From: Massilia sp. CFBP 13721
GTDB lineage: Bacteria; Pseudomonadota; Gammaproteobacteria; Burkholderiales; Burkholderiaceae_D
Length of the DNA: 64,000 bases
NCBI RefSeq assembly: GCF_014842025.1
Contig: NZ_JACYUY010000023.1
Span: 37,774-101,773, forward strand
Reading direction: 5' to 3'
In this document: one piece after another, positions 8,578 through 17,067 of the stretch
Layout: every line of letters starts with the position of its first letter
Numbering within the stretch: position 1 is the stretch's first letter
Translations under genes and position numbers: made by a program
Notes under the pieces: model-generated
Told to the model about the DNA's origin: nothing
Database searches by the model: none
What the model saw: the letters and a program-made list of their open reading frames with translations, nothing else

Positions 8578-9498
8578 TCAGGGTAGGCGCGCCAGGAACT
8601 GGCGGATCGCCTCCAGCGCTTCCGGTTCGGTCAGCATCGGCGCATGGCCGACGTTCGGCACTTCGGTGTAGGCCATCGTGGGCGCGGCGCGCCGCATCCA
8701 GGCTGCCTGCTCCGGCTCGACCAGGTCCGACAAGCTACCGCGTACCAAAAGCGTCGGGCGCTTGTGGGCGAGGCGCTTGAAGGCGAGGCGTCCGGCCAGC
8801 GAGGTTCGCCGAAGTTTACCTGTTTGCAATGCTAGCGCAATACTGGGGTCATAGCGCAATGCCAGCTGGCCCGCCTCGTCTTCGGCAAAAGCGCGGCGCG
8901 CCCATTTGCCCCATTCTTCGTCGGGCGCGTCGGGAAAGGCGCAGGCGTTGATGTCTTTCAGGTAGGCGGCGGCATCGTCCCAGGAGGCGAGGGTGCTGCA
9001 GCGTCCCGCATAGCCGGCGATGCGCGCCAGGCCGCGCAGCGACAGCACCGGGCCGACGTCGTTGATGACCGCGCCGGCGATCAGTTCGAGGTGGCGCACG
9101 GCCAGCGTCATGGTGATCAGGCCGCCCATCGAGGTGCCGATGAAGACGGCGCGGGCGATGCCCAGGTCGTGCATCAGCTTGACCACGTCGCCCGCATAAA
9201 CGACCGGGTTGTAGTTGGCGGGATTCGGGTCGCGCGCCGAGTGGCCGCGGCCGCGCACGTCGGGCGCCAGCACGCGCCGTCCCAGGGCGGCGATGGCCGG
9301 CGCCAGTTCGTCGAAGTCGCCCGAATTGCGGGTCAGGCCGTGCAGGCAGATCACGGGAAGGCGTGCCGGTATGGTTGCCGGCGCTTGTTCCGGCGCTTGT
9401 TCCGGCGATGCTTCCGGTGCTGCGCCCGCCGCATAATCACGCGCATACAGCGCCAGCCCGTCGGTGCTTTGAAAGCTGATTGGTGTGAAAGTGGACAC
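8578..9498 (-). CDS. Alpha/beta-fold hydrolase
   Basis: 306 residues, no signal peptide. Nucleophile elbow 'GTSMGG', oxyanion strand 'VICLHGLTRNSGDF', acid in 'RGSLSDLVEPEQ' and catalytic histidine in 'NVGHAPML' form a full triad. Residues ~29-45 contain a short repeated 'PEQAPEQAP' insert encoded by two direct 12-base repeats (CCGGCGCTTGTT) near 9379-9402, probably a slippage product. It ends 26 bases before the liv binding-protein start on the same strand, so it may be the first gene of that transcript. Substrate not predictable. Confidence 0.82.
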   Translation of the reverse strand: MSTFTPISFQSTDGLALYARDYAAGAAPEASPEQAPEQAPATIPARLPVICLHGLTRNSGDFDELAPAIAALGRRVLAPDVRGRGHSARDPNPANYNPVVYAGDVVKLMHDLGIARAVFIGTSMGGLITMTLAVRHLELIAGAVINDVGPVLSLRGLARIAGYAGRCSTLASWDDAAAYLKDINACAFPDAPDEEWGKWARRAFAEDEAGQLALRYDPSIALALQTGKLRRTSLAGRLAFKRLAHKRPTLLVRGSLSDLVEPEQAAWMRRAAPTMAYTEVPNVGHAPMLTEPEALEAIRQFLARLP

Positions 9499-9604
9499 GC
9501 TGGCAGATCCTGTGGTTCTCGTGGAAGAAAACGGGCAAAGGAAGGGCAGGCCACGCTGCCGTCGGCAGCGTGGTGAGCGCGAAGACTCCTCCCGGCCCGG
9601 CGGA

Positions 9605-11890
9605 TCAGAAGCGGTACTCGAGCGTCGCCGAGACGGTGCGCGGGTTGCCGTAGAAGGCGGTCAGCGTACCTTCGTTGCCCAGGGTCGGGAACAGGTAGCC
9701 GGCCGTCTTGTAGCGCTCGTCGCTCAGGTTCTTGCCGTGGATGCCGGCGCGGATCTTGCCGTCGGCGCGGGTCCAGACGATGCTCGCGTCGTACAGCTTG
9801 TACGATTCCTGGTCGAGCACCGATACGGTTTCGAACTGGTTGGTTGCGCCCTTGTACGACGCGCTGCCGATCAGCGAAACCTTGCCGTTGTAACCCATCA
9901 GCGGCAGTGCGATGTCGTAGTTGGCGCGCAGGTTGGCCGAGTTGCGCGGCGTGTTCTGGAACACGCGCTGGTCGGCCACGTTGACGCCGTTGGCGATGTA
10001 TTCCTTGTAGTCGGCGTCAATGTAGCTATACATGCCGGCGACCGTGAAGTCGCGCGTCAGGTTAGCAATCATCTCGAACTCGGCGCCCTTGATCTTGGCC
10101 TTGCCGGCGTTGGTGGTCACGCCGGCGAAGCTGTCGTCGCGGCCGTCGCCGTTGGTGTCGATCGCCACCGAACCCGGGATCTGCACGTCCTTGTAGTCGC
10201 TGTAGAAGACGGCGGCATTGGTGGTGATGCGCCCGCCGTTGAAGGCCGACTTCAGGCCCAGCTCCACCGTCTCGATGGTTTCCGGCGCATAGCCGGCGCG
10301 CGCCTGCGCCAGCGGGATGCGGGTGCCGACGATGTTCAGGCGCGGATCGAAGCCGCCGCCCTTGAAGCCTTCGGCATACGAGGCGTAGACGTTGTGGTCG
10401 CTGTTGAGCTTGTAGTTGACGGCGATGCGCGGCGTGAACTTCTTGTCTTTCCGTTCCAGGCCGCTGCGCAGGTCGGTATCGGTGCGGAACAGGATCGCCC
10501 CCGGGTTGCCCATTTCCGGCGTGCCGGCCAGGCCGAGGTAGATCTGGCGGTAGATCGAGGCGGTGCGCTTGTCGACCGTGTAGCGTCCGCCCAGCGACAG
10601 GCTCAGGGCGTCGGTGAAGTTGTAGCTGCCGTCGATGTAGGCGGCCCAGGCCTTGGTGCCGATGTCGCCGCTGGTGAAGGTCGAGGTCGGAACGGCGCCA
10701 GCCAGGATGGTGTCGAACTTGTTGTAGGCCTGGGCATCGATGTAGTACACGCCCGCCACGCCGGCGATCCGGTCGCCGGTGTACGTCAGGTTGAATTCCT
10801 GGCTGGTCTGCTCGTTGGTGTACAGGGCCGGCACTTCCATGTCGACCACCTGCAGCGAGTCGAAGTCGATCGGCGCCCAGGATTTGTCCTTGCGGCTGGC
10901 GGTGATCGATTTGACCGTGAACTGGTCGTTGATGCGGTATTCGACCAGGGCCGAAACGCCGTGCGCGGTGACTTCCTGGTCGTGGCCGAGCGCCTGGGTC
11001 AGGTTGGCGCGGGTATCGAATACGTTGCCCAGGATCGGCGCGCCGCTGGTGCGGCCGACGATCAGGCGGTGCCCGTTCTTCGGGCTCGAGTCGTCTTGGG
11101 TGCCGTCGCCGGCGATGCGGATGAACAGGTCCGGGGTCGGCGTGAATTCGGCCGACAGGCGCAGCGCCGTAACGTCCTTGTCGTAGTTCTCGGCGCCGGT
11201 GTACAGGTTCTTGCCGAAGCCGTCGCGCTTGAAGCGGGCCACGGTGCCGCCGATGCGCACGGTGTCGCTGAGCGGCGTGCTGACGGTGGCGACCGCTTCC
11301 TTCTGGCCGTAGTTGCCGAGCGTGCCGCGCAGGCGCACGTCGGTCTTCGGTCCCAGCTTGCGGGTGACGTACTTGACCGCGCCGCCGATGGTGTTGCGGC
11401 CGTACAGGGTGCCCTGCGGGCCGCGCAGCACTTCGATGCGCTCGACGTCGTAGATGTCGGCCACCGCCGCCTGTGGCCGCGCCAGGTAGATGTCGTCGAT
11501 GTAGATGCCGACGCCGGACTCGAAGCCGGCCAGCGGATCGGCCTGGCCGACGCCGCGGATGAAGGCGGTCAGGGTCGAGTTGGTGGCGCGCGATGCTTTC
11601 AGGGTGGTGTTCGGCAGTGCCAGGGCCAGTGCGGTGACGTCCGGCACGCCCTGCTTGGACAGCTGATCGGCGGAAAACGCGGTGACCGATACCGGCACAT
11701 CCTGCAGCGACTCTTCGCGCCGGCGCGCGGTGACGACGACCTTCTGGACGTCGGATGCCGATTCGCCGTCGGGAGCCGGTGCGCCCGACGCTTGCTGGGC
11801 ATGGGCAGCGCCCATGGCGCCGCTCGACAGGACCAGCAGGGCAGCGGCGGAATGGTTGACCAGTTTCTTTTTTTGCTTTGTCAGGCGCAT
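9605..11890 (-). CDS. TonB-dependent outer-membrane receptor
   Basis: 761 residues. Signal peptide (residues 1-32, ending AHAQ), then a TonB-box/plug start 'VVVTARRREESLQDVPVSVTAFSADQL', plug motif 'IEVLRGPQGTLYGRNTIGGAVKYVTRKL', and a long beta-barrel ending in aromatic F ('SATLEYRF'). This plug type is common in receptors for iron chelates and for organic compounds. The start at 11890 has GGAG 7 bases upstream and begins the signal peptide; the upstream extension is not coding. Divergent from a LysR regulator, which suggests substrate-controlled expression. No siderophore genes nearby. Confidence 0.9.
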   Translation of the reverse strand: MRLTKQKKKLVNHSAAALLVLSSGAMGAAHAQQASGAPAPDGESASDVQKVVVTARRREESLQDVPVSVTAFSADQLSKQGVPDVTALALALPNTTLKASRATNSTLTAFIRGVGQADPLAGFESGVGIYIDDIYLARPQAAVADIYDVERIEVLRGPQGTLYGRNTIGGAVKYVTRKLGPKTDVRLRGTLGNYGQKEAVATVSTPLSDTVRIGGTVARFKRDGFGKNLYTGAENYDKDVTALRLSAEFTPTPDLFIRIAGDGTQDDSSPKNGHRLIVGRTSGAPILGNVFDTRANLTQALGHDQEVTAHGVSALVEYRINDQFTVKSITASRKDKSWAPIDFDSLQVVDMEVPALYTNEQTSQEFNLTYTGDRIAGVAGVYYIDAQAYNKFDTILAGAVPTSTFTSGDIGTKAWAAYIDGSYNFTDALSLSLGGRYTVDKRTASIYRQIYLGLAGTPEMGNPGAILFRTDTDLRSGLERKDKKFTPRIAVNYKLNSDHNVYASYAEGFKGGGFDPRLNIVGTRIPLAQARAGYAPETIETVELGLKSAFNGGRITTNAAVFYSDYKDVQIPGSVAIDTNGDGRDDSFAGVTTNAGKAKIKGAEFEMIANLTRDFTVAGMYSYIDADYKEYIANGVNVADQRVFQNTPRNSANLRANYDIALPLMGYNGKVSLIGSASYKGATNQFETVSVLDQESYKLYDASIVWTRADGKIRAGIHGKNLSDERYKTAGYLFPTLGNEGTLTAFYGNPRTVSATLEYRF

Positions 11891-11992
11891 TTCTTGTCTC
11901 CTAGTTTTGGATATGGCGTCGGGGCGCAATCGCACGCGAGGCAGTGTGCACCTGTTCGGTCTGGCTGAAAAGATAACAATGCGCCCACCCCT

Positions 11993-12139
11993 TGTGCGTA
12001 ATTGCACAGGATGTTGCACCACCATGTGGCGCGGCTGTATGCAGGAAGAATGCTGCAAACGCACAATGCGGGTGCCGTTTGTGCAGCTTCAAACATGCAT
12101 ATGAGAATTGATTGCAGGAGGAATGTGCACTGGTGCACA
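11993..12139. promoter_or_regulatory. Candidate LysR operators in the divergent TonB-receptor/LysR gap
   Basis: The 282-base gap holds dyads built on TGTGCA. TGTGC-GTAATT-GCACA lies at 11993-12008. TGTGCAC-TG-GTGCACA lies at 12124-12139, 33 bases before the LysR start. Further TGTGCA words occur at about 11945 and 12079. LysR-type regulators usually bind interrupted dyads and autoregulate from such sites. Assignment is inference from position and symmetry. Confidence 0.5.
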
Positions 12140-12172
12140 ATTGGGCCTTTGATATTTAACAACCGTGCGCCC

Positions 12173-13066
12173 ATGAACACCTTGCCTGAGTGGACCGACC
12201 TGCGTTTCTTCCTCGAACTGGCGCGCGCCGGCACGCTGTCGGGCGCCTCGCGCCGGCTCGACGTCGAGCACACCACGGTGGCGCGGCGCATCGACCGCCT
12301 CGAAAAGGAACTCGGTACGACCCTGTTCGACCGCTCGCGCGAAGGCTACGAACTGACCGAAATGGGCCTGGCGCTGCTGCCGCACGCGGAAGCGATGGAA
12401 GGCGCGGCGCTGGCCGCGGCCGAACAGCTGGGCGGCGCGGAAGTGGCGGCGCATGGCGTGGTGCGCCTGGGCGTACCGGAAGTATTCGGGGTGAAGGTGG
12501 TGGCGCCGCTGCTGGTCGACCTGCTCGACGCCAATCCGGACCTGACCATCGACCTGCTGGCGCTGCCACGCTTCGCCAACCTGGCCAACCGCGAGGCCGA
12601 CCTCGGCGTGATGCTCGATCCGCCCACCACCGGCCGCTACATGGTCACGCGCCTGGCGTCGTTCCGCTTCTACCTGTACGCGTCGCCGCGCTACCTGGAA
12701 AAACATCCGCCGATCCGCCACCAGTCCGACCTGTCGCAGCATTATTTCGTCGACTACGTGCAGGACACGCTGGCCAGCCGCGAGCTGTCCTACCTCGACG
12801 AACTCGGCTTCACCCCAAAGCGGCGCTTGTGCTGCTCGGGCATGACGGCGCAGATCGAAGCGGCCTCGCTCGGCATGGGCCTGATGATGGCGCCGCCCTA
12901 CGCCGTGCCCGACGACGGCCGCCTGGTGCCGGTACTGCCCGGCTTCTTCGCCGAGCGCTCGTTCTGGCTGGCCGCGCCGACCGACCTGTATCGCCTGCGC
13001 CGGGTGAAAGTGGTGTGGAATTTGCTGCGGGATTATGCGGACAGCCAGCCGTCACTGTTCGTGTGA
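12173..13066 (+). CDS. LysR-family transcriptional regulator
   Basis: 297 residues. N-terminal winged helix-turn-helix (residues ~5-65, 'FFLELARAGTLSGASRRLDVEHTTVARRIDRLEKELGTTLFDRS') followed by the LysR substrate-binding domain ('VVRLGVPEVFGVKVVAPLL'). The start at 12173 is the first methionine before the HTH; an open frame to 12002 has no LysR-like sequence. Divergent from the TonB receptor, its likely target. Ligand unknown. Confidence 0.92.
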   Translation: MNTLPEWTDLRFFLELARAGTLSGASRRLDVEHTTVARRIDRLEKELGTTLFDRSREGYELTEMGLALLPHAEAMEGAALAAAEQLGGAEVAAHGVVRLGVPEVFGVKVVAPLLVDLLDANPDLTIDLLALPRFANLANREADLGVMLDPPTTGRYMVTRLASFRFYLYASPRYLEKHPPIRHQSDLSQHYFVDYVQDTLASRELSYLDELGFTPKRRLCCSGMTAQIEAASLGMGLMMAPPYAVPDDGRLVPVLPGFFAERSFWLAAPTDLYRLRRVKVVWNLLRDYADSQPSLFV

Positions 13067-13103
13067 GTATGCTCGAAACCGTATTCTTAACCAACGCTGG
13101 TGG

Positions 13104-13264
13104 TGCACCGTAGGGTGGGCACTTGTGCCCACGCGGTAGAGCGGCGGATCAAAGCATCGGTTTCGCGTAGCTTCGGAACCGTATGCATGAGGTTTCGAAG
13201 TGTTCGCGAAGCGTCCGTGGAACGCGACGGTACGACCGCGTGGGCACGAGTGCCCACCCTACGT
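13104..13264. repeat. Inverted pair of dispersed hairpin repeats
   Basis: Two copies in opposite orientation: 13104-13137 (CGTAGGGTGGGCACTTGTGCCCACGCG core, given here only in outline) and 13234-13264 in reverse. Stem GTGGGCAC/GTGCCCAC in both. The pair fills the gap between the LysR stop and the acetyltransferase stop and could fold into a cruciform or act as a bidirectional terminator. The acetyltransferase stop codon TAG lies inside the second copy. Confidence 0.85.
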
Positions 13265-14392
13265 TTTGAACGGATTCCGCTCATTCAGCTCGCTCATGTA
13301 ATCATCGATTCCGCCCGCCTCGCGCTCGAGGAAGCGTTCGATCGCGTCCGCGAACGACGGGTGCGCCAGCCAGTGCGCGGAGAAGGTGCGGGTCGGCAGG
13401 AAGCCACGCGCCATCTTGTGTTCGCCCTGGGCGCCGCCCTCGAAGGTCTTGATGCCTTGCTCGATGCAGAATTCGAGCGGCTGGTAGTAGGCGGCCTCGA
13501 AGTGCAGGCAGGGCACGTGTTCGAGTTCGCCCCAGTAGCGGCCGTACAGCGTGTCGGCGCTGTGGATCACCAGCGAGGCGGCGATCGCTTGGTGCTCGCG
13601 CTCGGCGATCACGAGCAGGATATTTTCCGGCATGGTGCGCCCGATGCGGCGCCAGAAGTCCAGGTTCAGGTAAGGCGTCGAATAGTGCGCGGCGTAGGTG
13701 TGGCGGTAGCAGCGATTGAAGAATTTCCAGTCGGCGTCCGTCGCATCAGCCCCGCGCACGCGGCGCAGCGTCACCCCGGCTTCGGCCACCTTGCGGCGCT
13801 CGGCGCGGATGTTCTTGCGCTTCTTCTGTTCGAGCGTGGCCAGGAATTCGTCGAAGCTGGCATAGCCCGGATTGAGCCAATGGAACTGGACGCCGCTGCG
13901 CAGCAGGAAGCCGGCCTCCTGCAACTGGCGCGCATGCGCTTCGGGCGGAAACAGGATGTGGGTCGACGAGACTTCGGTGGCGCGCTGCGTCGCCTGCAGC
14001 ACCGCGATCAGCGCCGCGCGCGCCGCGTCGTCCACGGCCAGCAAACGCGGACCGGCCACCGGCGTAAACGGCACCGCCGCCAGCAGCTTGGGGTAGTACT
14101 CCAGCCCGTGGCGCTGGTAGGCGTCGGCCCAGGCCCAGTCGAACACGTACTCGCCGTAGGAGTGACCCTTCACGTACAAGGGCAGTGCTGCAGCCAGGGT
14201 GTCGCCATCATAGAGGGCGATGTACTGCGGCTGCCAGCCGCTCTCGGGCGAGGCGCTGCCCGATTCGTGCAGCGCGTGCAGAAAGGCGTAAGAAAGAAAC
14301 GGATTGGCTTCGTCCTGCTGTGCCAGCAAACCATCCCAGGCTGGCTGGCCGATCTCGGACAGGGAAGATACGATATGCGTGCGATAATTCAA
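13259..14392 (-). CDS. GNAT-fold N-acyltransferase, DUF482/COG3146 type
   Basis: 377 residues, cytosolic. Central segment 'FLATLEQKKRKNIRAERRKVAEAGVTL' and 'FEGGAQGEHKMARGFLPTRTFSAHWL' are typical of the DUF482 group, a double-GNAT (FemAB-like) family sometimes annotated as peptidogalycan biosynthesis proteins; the biochemical role is unproven. The stop codon is TAG formed by the CGTAGGG edge of a dispersed repeat, so the last codon(s) may have been altered by repeat insertion. Divergent from nadE across a 99-base gap. Confidence 0.8.
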   Translation of the reverse strand: MNYRTHIVSSLSEIGQPAWDGLLAQQDEANPFLSYAFLHALHESGSASPESGWQPQYIALYDGDTLAAALPLYVKGHSYGEYVFDWAWADAYQRHGLEYYPKLLAAVPFTPVAGPRLLAVDDAARAALIAVLQATQRATEVSSTHILFPPEAHARQLQEAGFLLRSGVQFHWLNPGYASFDEFLATLEQKKRKNIRAERRKVAEAGVTLRRVRGADATDADWKFFNRCYRHTYAAHYSTPYLNLDFWRRIGRTMPENILLVIAEREHQAIAASLVIHSADTLYGRYWGELEHVPCLHFEAAYYQPLEFCIEQGIKTFEGGAQGEHKMARGFLPTRTFSAHWLAHPSFADAIERFLEREAGGIDDYMSELNERNPFKT

Positions 14393-14491
14393 AATTGCTC
14401 TTTTATCTAACGAAATGCGCTAAAAGTGGTGTGTCGGAAGACCCGGCGCGGCTGCTGGCGTTCCGCACTTCTGCCATGCGAAAGAGGCTCA

Positions 14492-16540
14492 ATGAACAAT
14501 CGATTCTATAACCTGTACTCTCACGGCTTCGCGCGCGTGGCCGTCGCCATTCCGCGCTGCCGCATCGCCGACCCGGCCTACAACGTCGACCAGACACTGA
14601 CCCTGGCGCGCCAGGCGGCAGAGCAGGGTGCGGCCCTGGTCGCCTTTCCGGAACTGGGCATCTCCGCCTACAGCTGCGAGGACCTGTTCCACCAGAAGGC
14701 CTTGCTCGACGCATGCGAGGATGGCTTGCGCGCGATCGTCGACGCTTCCGTCAGCCTGTCCCTGGCGATGGTAGTGGGCCTGCCCCTGCGGGTCAATCAC
14801 CAGCTGTTCAATTGTGCGGCGATCGTCGCGAACGGACGCGTGCTCGGCCTGGTGCCGAAGAGCTACCTGCCGAACTACGGCGAATTCTACGAGTCGCGCC
14901 AGTTTTCGGCCGCCGAATCGGCCGCCGTCGATGCGGTGGAGCTGTTCGGCGAGATCGTTCCTTTCGGCCCCAACCAGGTCTTTGAAGTCGAGAACCTGCC
15001 GCTGTTGCGCTTCCACGTCGAGATCTGCGAAGACGTCTGGGTGCCGGTACCGCCGTCTTCGTTCGCCGCGATGGCCGGGGCCACGGTGCTGGTCAACCTG
15101 TCCGCCTCAAACGTGCTGGTCGGGAAGAGCACCTACCGCCACCAGCTGGTGGGCCAGCAATCGGCGCGCTGCATGGCCGCCTACCTGTACACCTCGGCCG
15201 GCCGCGGCGAATCGACCACCGACGTCGCCTGGGACGGCCAGGCAATCATCTACGAAAAGGGCGAGCTGCTGGCCGAGTCGCCGCGCTTCCTCGACGAGTC
15301 GCACATCATCTTCGCCGACGTCGACCTCGAACGCATGTCGCAGGAGCGCATCCGCGCCACCACCTTCGCCCAGACGGCGCGCCGCCACGCGGACGAGATC
15401 AAGGCCTTCCGCGTCCAGCGCATGACGCTGGCGCTGCCGTTCGACGCGACGTTGCCCCTGAACCGCGAAATCGAACGCTTCCCCTACGTGCCGGCCAACC
15501 GCGCGCTGCGCGACGAGCGCTGCACCGAGGTCTACAACATCCAGGTGCAGGCGCTGATCCAGCGCCTGTTCTCGAGTGGCATCCAGAAGGTGGTGATCGG
15601 TGTGTCGGGCGGACTCGATTCGACCCACGCGCTGCTGGTCTGCGCCGCCGCCATGGACCGCCTGGGCCTGCCGCGCACGAACATCCTCGCCTATACGATG
15701 CCCGGCTTCGCCACCAGCGGGCGCACCCTGCAGCAGGCGCATGCGCTGATGGACGTGGTGGGTTGCACGGCGCGCGAAATCGACATCCGCCCGAGCTGCC
15801 TGCAGATGCTCAAGGACTTGAACCACCCGTTCGCCGAGGGGGTGGAGCAGTACGACGTCACCTTCGAGAACGTGCAGGCGGGCGAGCGCACCAACCACCT
15901 GTTCCGCCTCGCGAACCACCTGGGCGCGATCGTGATCGGCACCGGCGACCTGTCCGAACTCGCGCTGGGCTGGTGCACCTATGGCGTGGGCGACCACATG
16001 TCGCACTACAACGTGAATGCCAGCGTGCCCAAGACCCTGATCAGCCACCTGGTGCGCTGGGTGGCGGAAACCGGGGCGGTCGTCGAGGGCGGGGCGGAAG
16101 TGCTGCTCAACGTCCTCGGCACCGAGATCAGTCCCGAACTGGTGCCCGGAAAAGAAGGCGACGACAAGCCCGCGCAAATCACCGAAAACGTGATCGGCCC
16201 CTACGAGCTGCAGGATTTTAATCTGTACTACATCCTGCGCTACGGCTTCACGCCCTCGAAGGTGGCGTACTTAGCGTACTCGGCCTGGCGCGCGAAGCAC
16301 GAGGGCCGCTGGCCGGACGAGCATGGCGCACGCAACGAATACGACCTGGCCGCGATCAAGCGGGTCCTGGCGATCTTCCTGTGGCGCTTCTTCAAGACCA
16401 GCCAGTTCAAGCGCAGCTGCGTGCCGAACGGCCCGAAGGTCGGCAACGGCGGCTCGCTCTCGCCACGCGGCGACTGGCGCGCCCCGAGCGATTCGGAAGC
16501 GACGGTCTGGCTCGACGACCTGGCGAACATCCCGGACTGA
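14492..16540 (+). CDS. nadE: Glutamine-dependent NAD(+) synthase
   Basis: 682 residues, two domains. The N-terminal nitrilase-type glutaminase (residues ~10-290) has E in 'VAFPELGISAY', K in 'VPKSYLPNYGEFYE' and C in 'RFHVEICEDVW' as catalytic triad. The C-terminal NAD synthase has the P-loop 'VIGVSGGLDSTHALLV' and 'IVIGTGDLSELALGW'. It converts nicotinate adenine dinucleotide to NAD using glutamine ammonia. Start at 14492 is supported by AAAGAGG at 14481-14487. Size and order match the long bacterial form. The PII gene follows after 26 bases. Confidence 0.96.
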   Translation: MNNRFYNLYSHGFARVAVAIPRCRIADPAYNVDQTLTLARQAAEQGAALVAFPELGISAYSCEDLFHQKALLDACEDGLRAIVDASVSLSLAMVVGLPLRVNHQLFNCAAIVANGRVLGLVPKSYLPNYGEFYESRQFSAAESAAVDAVELFGEIVPFGPNQVFEVENLPLLRFHVEICEDVWVPVPPSSFAAMAGATVLVNLSASNVLVGKSTYRHQLVGQQSARCMAAYLYTSAGRGESTTDVAWDGQAIIYEKGELLAESPRFLDESHIIFADVDLERMSQERIRATTFAQTARRHADEIKAFRVQRMTLALPFDATLPLNREIERFPYVPANRALRDERCTEVYNIQVQALIQRLFSSGIQKVVIGVSGGLDSTHALLVCAAAMDRLGLPRTNILAYTMPGFATSGRTLQQAHALMDVVGCTAREIDIRPSCLQMLKDLNHPFAEGVEQYDVTFENVQAGERTNHLFRLANHLGAIVIGTGDLSELALGWCTYGVGDHMSHYNVNASVPKTLISHLVRWVAETGAVVEGGAEVLLNVLGTEISPELVPGKEGDDKPAQITENVIGPYELQDFNLYYILRYGFTPSKVAYLAYSAWRAKHEGRWPDEHGARNEYDLAAIKRVLAIFLWRFFKTSQFKRSCVPNGPKVGNGGSLSPRGDWRAPSDSEATVWLDDLANIPD

Positions 16541-16566
16541 AAAAATCAACCAACACTGGAGCAGAC

Positions 16567-16905
16567 ATGAAACAGATTACCTGCGTAATCAAGCCGTTCA
16601 AACTCGACGAAGTGCGCGAAGCGCTGGCCGACGTGAACGTCACCGGCCTGACCGTCACCGAAGTCAAGGGCTTCGGCCGCCAGAAGGGCCATACCGAACT
16701 GTATCGCGGCGCCGAATACGTGGTCGACTTCCTGCCGAAGGTCAAAATCGAAGTGGTGGTAGACGACGCCGTGGTCGACCAGGTGGTCGACGCCATCATC
16801 AAGGCCGCGCGCACCGGCAAGATCGGCGACGGCAAGATCTTCGTGCAGGACGTGCAGCAGGTGATTCGGATCCGCACCGGCGAGACCGGCGCGGACGCGG
16901 TGTAA
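16567..16905 (+). CDS. glnB: PII nitrogen regulatory protein
   Basis: 112 residues, the standard PII length. The T-loop 'KGHTELYRGAEYVVDFLPK' carries the uridylylation tyrosine Y51, and 'RTGKIGDGKIF' is the ATP-binding B-loop. It senses 2-oxoglutarate and ATP/ADP and controls GlnE, NtrB and others. No amtB follows, which favours GlnB over GlnK. Close spacing to nadE, a glutamine-using enzyme, suggests co-transcription. Confidence 0.95.
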   Translation: MKQITCVIKPFKLDEVREALADVNVTGLTVTEVKGFGRQKGHTELYRGAEYVVDFLPKVKIEVVVDDAVVDQVVDAIIKAARTGKIGDGKIFVQDVQQVIRIRTGETGADAV

Positions 16906-17067
16906 CACCCCTGCGCCTGTCCCCTGTAGGCGCAGTCTTGCAGGAAGGCGGGACGGGTCGCTCTCCATCCTCACGCTTTTCCACGTTATCATTATTGTAC
17001 TAATTGCAACTGATAACAGACCTCGGGTGCGGCTTCCGCTCTCCTGCCCGAGGTGAGGAGAAACCAC

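Noticed and set aside
9485..11968. 827-codon plus-strand open frame opposite the TonB receptor
   Set aside because: Low-complexity Val/Asp/Arg/Ala translation typical of antisense frames in G+C-rich DNA; no domain, and the minus-strand gene is unambiguous.
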